Assembly: GCF_000611645.1 (NCBI RefSeq)
Contig: NW_014012511.1
Span: 1 to 13,590, forward strand
Length of the DNA: 13,590 nt
Direction: 5' to 3'
DNA from: Monoraphidium neglectum
Lineage: Eukaryota > Chlorophyta > Chlorophyceae > Sphaeropleales > Selenastraceae
A program made the position numbers and the translations under genes. Shown here piece by piece: positions 8,578-13,590 of the stretch (position 1 is its first letter; every line of letters begins with the position of its first letter). The notes beneath the pieces were generated by a model. The model was not told the origin of the DNA. It searched no databases and saw only the letters and a list, made by a program, of their open reading frames with translations.

Positions 8578-11500
8578 TGTGGTGCGCTGGCAGCGTGGTG
8601 CGGCGCGACCCTCGAGGAGCTCCGGCTGGGCGGCAACAGGCTGACCTCACTGGGCGGGCTGCGGGGCTGCGGCCGGCTGCGGGTTGTGGATGCAACGCGC
8701 AACCGCCTCACCGGCCTCGAGGTGGGTGCCATGGGGTTGGGACAGGGCGGCTGGGGCTTTGGCCTTGTGTTCATGTTGCGTCGGCGGGTGGCGACAACGG
8801 GCTCACAAACACATCTGCACTCCTGACCAATGCCCCTCCTTTGCGCTGTTTGTGTGCACGGTGATGATTTTCAACGCCCCGCCCTCACCTGCGCACCGTT
8901 CGCAGGGCCTGGAGAGCTGCCACCTGCTGCAGGTCCTGCTGGCGCCGCACAACATGCTCCCAACGCTGCCCCCCGCCGCCCTCGCGCGCTGGCCGCTCCT
9001 GCGGCGCCTCGATCTCTCCGGAAACCGCCTGGCGGCGCTGCCCTCGCTGCCGCCTCTGCCGCACCTGGAGACACTCGAGCTTTCTGACAACCAGATTGCA
9101 GTCATCGCGCCGCTCGCGGCGGCCGCGCTGCCCCTCCTGCGCCGCCTCGACCTGTCTTTTAATGCGCTGCCCGACCTCGGCTGCGTGGCGCGCCTGACGG
9201 CGCTGCCCGCGCTCGAGTCCCTGCAGCTGCACGACAATCCAGCGGCGGCGCTGGCAGGGTACAACGCCGCGGTCGCGGCGGCCCTGCCGTGGCTGCGAGA
9301 GCATGACAGGCGGCGACTGGGCGAGCGGCAGTGGGAGGGGCAGGAGCCGCCCGCGGGCGCGGCACGCCAGCAGGCGCGGGCGCGAGAGGCCGCGGCGGGG
9401 CGGGCAGCAAACGCGGCGGCGCGGGAGGCGGGGGTCGCGCTGCAGCTCATGCTGCACCTGCGGTCCTTTCCAGATGCTGCAATGGGCGCCAGCTCGGCGC
9501 AGCGGCGCGCCGCGGCGCAGCACTGGCTGCCGGCTCTCATGGCTGCAGGCAGCGCTTCTGGGTGTCGTCATCTGTCATCGGAGCAGCAAAAACCCGGCGA
9601 CTGGCAGCACGCGCAGTGGTCACACAGCTCCACTATCAGCCTGGCGCACAAGCAGTCGCTGGAATGGGCCGCGCTCGCCGCCCTCAAGCCGCGGCAGCTG
9701 CTGCGCTCGGCGTCCGCGGCGGGCGGCGGCGGGCAGGGGCGGGCAAGGGTGGAGGAGCCCGGGCTCGCGGGGGCTGAGGTCGGCGCAAACTCACTGGGTT
9801 GGCCTGCCCCAGCGTGGGTGGCGGAGTGGGAGGCGGAGACGGGCCTGCGGTTGGAGGATGTCGGCTGTGCAGAACTGGCAGAGGCTGTCGGTGAGTTGAG
9901 CGCCACCCCTCGACAGCCGGGCGCCAACTGCAGGCGCGTCGATGGCGGCAGCAGCTGCCGGGGCGGACGCGGCAGTCTGGGCAGCAGCAGCGGAAGCGGC
10001 GCAAGCAGCGGCGCCAGCGGCGGCGGTGGCGGCGGCAGCAGGCCGGTCGTGCATGCGCCTGCATGGCTGGAGGCCCAGGAGGCCCATGAGCGGCGAGTGC
10101 TGTCCATAACGCTGCGGCACTTGGACGAGCTCCTGGCCGCACCACAGGGGCAGCAGGAAGTTTTAGAGGTGCACACGGGTTATAGCAGGCGCCTGGTGCA
10201 CTTAGAAGCTGCCAAGGCACGTGAGTCGGCGGCGGTCACCCTTCAGACGGCCTGGCGCCGCCTGGAGCAGCGCGGGCGCCTGGCAGAGGCGCTGCGCGCG
10301 CGAGCCGCGGCGGCGGCGGCGGCGCTGCAGGCGGCCTGGCGGGGCCGGGCCGTGCGGCGTGAAGGGCGGCTGCCACGGCTGCGCGCCGAGGCGGCGGAGG
10401 AGCGCGCACGCCGCGGCGCCGCAGCTGTCGTGCTCCAGGCCGCGGCGCGCGGTTGGCTAGTGCGACGCAGGCTGCACATTGCGCTTGCCGCTGCTCGATC
10501 GGAAGGCCGCACAGGCTGCAGCACAGGCCACGCCGCTGGCAGGGGCAGCATAGACGCAGAGGAGAGCTTGGGCAGCCTTGAGGGAGTGGGGGACGATTTC
10601 CTGCAGCTAGCGCCTGGCCTCGAGGCGGAGCTGATGGGGTCGCAAGCGGCAGCGGGCTGGCTGCCGGGGGCGAGGGCCGCCGACGACCCCCAGTGCTGGA
10701 GCGTGAGCGGGAGTGGCGGGCGCACGGCAGAGGGCGGCGCGGACGACCATGGCGGCGGAGGCAGCTCGTGCGACGGCAGCGAGTGCAGCAGCGGCAGCGG
10801 CAGCGGCGCCGACGACAGCGGCGGCGAACAGGGCGGCGGCTCACCCGCGGAGCTGCGCGCGGCGCGGCTCGACGCGCGGCTGCGGGGTCTGATGGCGGAG
10901 TGGGGGTTCAACGACATGGCGACTGCCCTGGCATACCACAAGTGAGTTTTTTCTGAAAAAAATCCTGGATGGCAGGCCAGGGCGTCCGTTCGCTTGAGCG
11001 CCGGCGCCCGCTGTGACACAATTGCTCTAAAGTGGGCGCTGCGCACCTTGGACCGCCCCTGCTGTCGACGCGGCCTTGGAGAACACCGTTCAATCAAACC
11101 TTCCACCCATCTCCTCCGCTGTTTGCACGCACCCCTCGCCGGCCGCCGTCCAGACGCCAGCAGCGCGTGCTGCGCGCGCAGCACAAGCACCTGGCGGACG
11201 AGCGCCTGCGTGACCCCCACGCGCGGCTGCGCCGCCTGCAGCACCAGGTATCGGCTCGCCAGCAGCAGCAAGACCAGCAGCAGCGGGCAGCCCGCGCCGG
11301 GGCCGGCGGGAGGCCGCCGGGCGCGCCGCGGCCGGGGGGCCAGGCGGCCGGACGGCCGCTGTCGCACGGGAAGGCTCGGGGCCCGCAGCCGGCATGGGCG
11401 GCCCCACAGTCTGGGGTGGGTGCCATAGATTGCGGTGGCAGCGGCGGCAGCCGCTGCCGGGGGCTGCCGGGCGGGGCATCGAGCGCCGAAGGGGCAGCGG

Positions 11501-11661
11501 CTTGCGCATCCCTGCCGCCAATTGCCGCCCCGAGGCGGGCGTGTGGCAACAAGGGGTCCAGCAAAGCTGCCGATTTGGGGGGCATACGGCAGCAGCCGGG
11601 GCTTGGAAGGCTCCCTAGCTTCAAGGGCAGCGAGAGCCGGCGGGAGCTGCCTAGTACCTGA
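4233..11661 (+). CDS. LRRIQ1: LRRIQ1-like ciliary protein with leucine-rich repeats and IQ motifs, about 2133 residues, six exons
   Basis: Exons 4233-4407, 4579-7715, 8005-8085, 8257-8721, 8906-10941 and 11154-11661 join in frame with GTGAG/GTGGG donors and CAG acceptors. Order of parts: N-terminal segment starting MALHAELRLT; polyglutamine (336-346); basic region and IQ-like motif ITLQAGARGAAARRR (430-444); alanine-rich helical repeats (about 460-870); about 11 SDS22-type LRRs (about 1090-1430), with clear LRRLDLSGNRL and LETLELSDNQI units and a cap-like NPAAALAGYN; three IQ motifs beginning VTLQTAWRR (1730), ALQAAWRGR (1759) and VVLQAAARGW (1794); Gly/Ser linker; EWGFNDMATALAYHK (1951-1965); basic tail. 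IQ motifs bind calmodulin. IQ before and after the LRRs, then a WGF segment, fits LRRIQ1 best, a protein tied to motile cilia; CEP97 and LRRIQ3 place the LRRs at the N-terminus. The first exon and start rest on splice signals and frame only. Function is inferred from architecture. Confidence 0.8.
5409..5441 (+). repeat. In-frame (CAG)10-CAA microsatellite coding eleven glutamines
   Basis: Ten perfect CAG codons and one CAA lie in frame inside exon 2 of the LRRIQ1-like gene, between an acidic Ser/Glu-rich segment and the first IQ-like region. Such purely repeated codons are prone to length change by slippage. The region is predicted to be disordered, so length variation is probably tolerated. 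Confidence 0.9.
5820..6975 (+). repeat. Protein-level tandem repeat array, about 46-47 residues per unit, at least seven units
   Basis: Within exon 2 of the LRRIQ1-like gene a diverged unit recurs. Each has a helix rich in Ala and Glu/Gln, a glycine after a hydrophobic residue (Leu, Met, Phe or Ala), a second helix containing AA, a basic RR/RKR step, then A-x-x-x-L-x-x-A. The glycine anchors are at residues 481, 527, 574, 623, 698, 744 and 791, so spacings are 46, 47, 49, 75, 46 and 47; the 75 contains an insertion around EPWPWVTLVQLEQH. Example anchors are AESAGVAVEAH, CERLGLGVDAAAA and AEQMGAAGSDLEAA. A weak eighth unit may have its anchor at 853. The unit looks like a helical hairpin. The repeat is not obvious at the DNA level, so it is old. 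Confidence 0.65.
8527..8577 (+). repeat. In-frame (AGC)17 microsatellite coding seventeen serines inside the LRR domain
   Basis: Seventeen perfect AGC codons follow DSSG and precede CGALAAW in exon 4 of the LRRIQ1-like gene. They lie between the LRR unit with LHTLSLAQNQI and the unit with LEELRLGGNRL, so they interrupt the solenoid as a loop. A Gly/Ala-rich stretch precedes them. The tract is pure enough to be highly variable between strains. Confidence 0.92.
9946..10043 (+). repeat. Low-complexity Gly/Ser linker, GGC/AGC-rich
   Basis: Inside exon 5 a run of glycine and serine codons (GGGSRPVV at its end) forms a flexible linker between the region after the LRRs and the IQ-motif helix. A similar Gly/Ser-rich acidic segment occurs at about 10735-10850, between the third IQ motif and the WGF segment. 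These are compositionally simple rather than perfect repeats. Confidence 0.7.
10942..11153 (+). other. Intron 5 of the LRRIQ1-like gene, with a T6/A7 inverted repeat next to the donor
   Basis: The donor GTGAGT follows CAC-AA in phase 2. The acceptor (CCGCCGTCCAG) restores the frame as AAA-CGC-CAG, giving YHK-RQQRVLR. The 3' part has a long pyrimidine-rich run (about 11100-11150). Just after the donor six Ts (10947-10952) and seven As (10956-10962) flank CTG and could pair into a small hairpin beside the splice site. This splice is what carries the protein past the TGA that overlaps the donor. Confidence 0.75.
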
Positions 11662-12296
11662 GCTTTTACAAGCGGGCCCCCGCGATGAGTCATGGCCGCG
11701 CACCCCGCCCGCAAAAAGACGATCGTTCCGAGTTGCGCCCTGCGAACCCCGCTGTCCTGCTGTCGCGTTGTCGTGGCATTGCTGTGTGTTTTTCCACTCT
11801 GTGCGCAACAGTGCCGCCCCGCGTCGTCGTTTCTCGTGTCGATTTGACGTGATGGTGTGCGTTTGCGCAGGGCCACCCTCCAGAGTGCCACGTGGTCTTT
11901 CTTGCAGGGAGCTGCGCTCGAGCTGCTTTGCAAGAAGTAAGCGGTCTGCTGCCACCTCCCCTGTATTGCCGGGTCGACTGCACAGCCCCGCCGGCAGGGC
12001 GCGCCGATTATGGCGGCTTAGGGGAACGTGCCCGCTTTGGGCAGGTGTAGTCGCCTGAGGGTCGGGCCGATAGACGGACTGCATGCACGGTACGTTTCAG
12101 CCCGCCAGTGGCAAAGCACCAAACGTTTTCCGAGGCTATGGAAGCCCTCACGCGCTGCATGAGGCGTTCTGACCGGCGCGCCCGCCCAACGCAGCGTCGA
12201 CACTGCGCGAGTTGAGACGCTGACCAGCCTGGCCGGGTGGTGACCGTTGTCCAGCGCAGCAGCTCTCCATCTCGTTCGTGGGATTTTATCAAGCAC

Positions 12297-12304
12297 AATT
12301 GTGA
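12297..12304 (+). promoter_or_regulatory. AATTGTGA motif, 111 bases before the right-edge start codon
   Basis: The same octamer occurs at 4005-4012 and 4144-4151, upstream of the other plus-strand gene, and I saw it nowhere else on the plus strand. Here it is part of the palindrome CACAATTGTG. A role as a transcription factor site is a guess from position and recurrence. Confidence 0.25.
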
Positions 12305-12375
12305 TGACCGGCGGACGCTGAGCTCGCGCCCAGCCAATATCTCGAATTCAGAAGATCTTCGGGGGGGTGCCAGTC

Positions 12376-12405
12376 ATGCGCCTCGCCGCACTTCGAAGCG
12401 CCTAG
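12376..12405 (+). other. Upstream ORF of nine codons (MRLAALRSA) before the right-edge gene
   Basis: An ATG at 12376 opens nine codons and stops at TAG, ten bases before the main ATG at 12415. If in the mRNA it could lower or condition translation of the main frame. It is in a different frame from the main ORF and has no match that I recognise. Confidence 0.35.
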
Positions 12406-12414
12406 GGAGGCGAG

Positions 12415-13463
12415 ATGCGAGCAGAAAAGGCAGCCATGTTGGCCCTCGCCTTTTTGATGGCGGGGGCCAGCTGCCGGGCTGGCGCGCGGCCAGCGCCGCT
12501 GCGCAGCGTGGCTGCTGCTGCGCCGCGCGCGCTGCTCCAGGACAGCGGCGTCGGCGTCGACCCGGCGGTGGTGGCCGAGCCCGGCGTCCCCAAAGGAACG
12601 GTCATGCTCGGGGGCGCGGACGCCGCCGCCGGCCTGGCGGGCGCGTTCACTGACCCATCTGTGACAGAGGTGCGGCACGCCCCATAGCTCCAGCCCCGCC
12701 GACAGCCAGCCCCGCAGGGGCGGCGCCGCCGCGCGGCGCGCGCAGCCCCCGCGGCAAGCCACCGCCAGCCTTCCAGGCCCCCAATTCCCGAGGCTCTGCG
12801 CTCGCTCTTGCGCCCTGCTCGCGCGGGGCCGCAGCACCCAGGTCGCACCACCGCCACCCCCTGCGCCCACCCTACCTGCGCCGCGCCGCCCCAGGTGCTC
12901 CTCGGCCCCGGCACCCTGATCATGCGCCCGGCCCTGTTCCATGGCTACGGCTCCGCCCGCGCCAAGGGCCTGCTGCCGCTGACGCGCAACATAACCGTGC
13001 GCAGCGCCGACCCCGCGATGACGGCGTCGATCGACTGGGCTATGCTCGATGGGACCATGCTGCTCAAGGCGGGCCGCAGCCTCACATTCAAAGACCTGGG
13101 CCTGACAAACATCAGGTGCGGGGGCAGGCCTGTCACTCCACATTTTCAGAGGATTAAAGGGAAGGCGGCATATGCGTGCGCGTGCGCGCGGAGGCGCGCG
13201 CATCGGCGCGTGCGTGCCGCTATCGGCGCGATCGCGACTGCGCGCGGGCATGCCGTGCCGCACATGCCCTGAGGTTTGCGCGCGGCTGCACGTGCGTCGT
13301 TCGCATGCGCTACGTCCCTCTCGGCTTCAACGCTGCCCCACTCTCCCAACCCCAAAAACCGCGAACCTTTCCCAGGTACGGCCCCGGCACTGGCGCCGAC
13401 TTCCTGCAAGGCGAGGGCCCCAGCTCGCTTCTGGTCTTTGACAATGTGGTGTGGGTGCGCCAG
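12415..13463 (+). CDS. Secreted protein, probable right-handed beta-helix (pectin-lyase-like) family, first three exons, 3' end outside window
   Basis: Exons 12415-12669 (85 codons, phase 0), 12895-13115 (phase 2) and 13376-13463 (phase 0) join in frame; introns are 225 and 260 bases. All donors are GTGCGG or GTGAGG and all acceptors CCAG. After the last donor the gene enters an intron that runs off the window. The N-terminus is a signal peptide (MRAEKAAMLALAFLMAGA, likely cut near CRAGA), or begins at the second Met (12436). Then come DPSVTEVLLGPGTLIM, an N-glycosylation site in TRNITVRSAD, SLTFKDLGLTNIRYG and SLLVFDNVVWVRQ. Short strands with alternating hydrophobics, glycine turns and repeated I/L-T-F/V-R/K-x-L steps resemble the beta-helix proteins that are abundant and mostly unnamed in green algae. 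No pectinase catalytic residues are visible in this part. Secretion is well supported; the fold is inferred and the function unknown. Confidence 0.75.
13116..13375 (+). other. Intron 2 of the right-edge gene, with an alternating CG/TG tract
   Basis: The donor is AG/GTGCGG and the acceptor TTTCCCAG. Between about 13168 and 13260 the sequence is nearly all alternating purine-pyrimidine (TGCGCG, CGCGCG and CATGCG runs), with the short phrase ATCGGCGCG occurring twice (13202 and 13222). This can favour Z-DNA or hairpins. No coding potential is seen in the intron. Confidence 0.6.
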
Positions 13464-13590
13464 GTGAGGCCCGCGCCCACCGCCGCCGCCCGCGACCAAG
13501 CCCGCGGCTCCGCGGCAGCCGGCGAGGGGTGGCGGCGCGCCCTGCCGGGCCCGCACCGGCTAGCCTGGCGGCGCCTGGCCCGACCCGACC

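Larger units (their letters stand above)
11662..12414. other. Intergenic region between the LRRIQ1-like gene and the right-edge secreted gene
   Basis: About 750 bases holding the 3' UTR of the LRRIQ1-like gene and the promoter and leader of the next gene. I found no plus-strand TGTAA, so the polyadenylation site of the LRRIQ1-like gene is not located. The notable elements are a perfect ten-base palindrome CACAATTGTG (12295-12304), which includes an AATTGTGA site, and a short upstream ORF at 12376-12405. ORFs on both strands here are short and show no protein-like features. Confidence 0.55.

Noticed and set aside
10243..12084. A 613-codon open frame on the minus strand across the end of the LRRIQ1-like gene
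   Set aside because: It spans real plus-strand exons, an intron and a spacer without change in character, is rich in Pro/Arg/Ser, and shows no domain or splice-independent support.
12289..13263. A 324-codon minus-strand ORF over the right-edge gene
   Set aside because: It runs through both exons and introns of the plus-strand gene, which has a signal peptide and matching splice phases; no motif is seen.

Overview
The window is eukaryotic nuclear DNA, most likely from a GC-rich green alga (Chlorophyta). All four recognisable genes are split by short introns (73 to about 290 bases) with GTGAGN/GTGCGN donors and YAG acceptors. Coding exons are very GC- and alanine-rich, in-frame CAG/AGC runs are present, and the spacers are more AT-rich. 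There is no operon structure, no phage or plasmid gene, no CRISPR array and no tRNA or rRNA gene that I can see. The genus cannot be fixed from this sequence.

Layout. (1) 1-638, minus: the 5' part of a gene for a secreted protein of unknown function, running off the left edge. (2) 639-1665: a spacer that may hold one small minus-strand ORF with two hydrophobic segments, next to the only TGTAA-type polyadenylation signal here. (3) 1666-3832, minus: a six-exon F-box gene recognisable as FBXO9-like; five exons join in frame without difficulty, the first is tentative. (4) 3833-4232: a head-to-head intergenic region of about 400 bases. (5) 4233-11661, plus: a six-exon gene for a protein of about 2133 residues with an IQ motif, an alanine-rich region made of about 46-residue tandem repeats, about 11 leucine-rich repeats, three more IQ motifs and a C-terminal WGF segment. 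This matches LRRIQ1, a family linked to motile cilia. (6) 11662-12414: spacer. (7) 12415-13463, plus: the first three exons of a secreted protein with a probable beta-helix character, running into an intron at the right edge.

The genes do not form an obvious pathway. The FBXO9-like protein is expected to act in SCF ubiquitin ligases, the LRRIQ1-like protein in the cilium or basal body through calmodulin binding, and the two edge genes in the secretory pathway or cell wall. The most interesting new observations are the 46-47-residue repeat array in the LRRIQ1-like protein, the 17-serine insertion inside its LRR domain, the uncharacterised secreted genes at both ends, and an AATTGTGA motif found upstream of both plus-strand genes.
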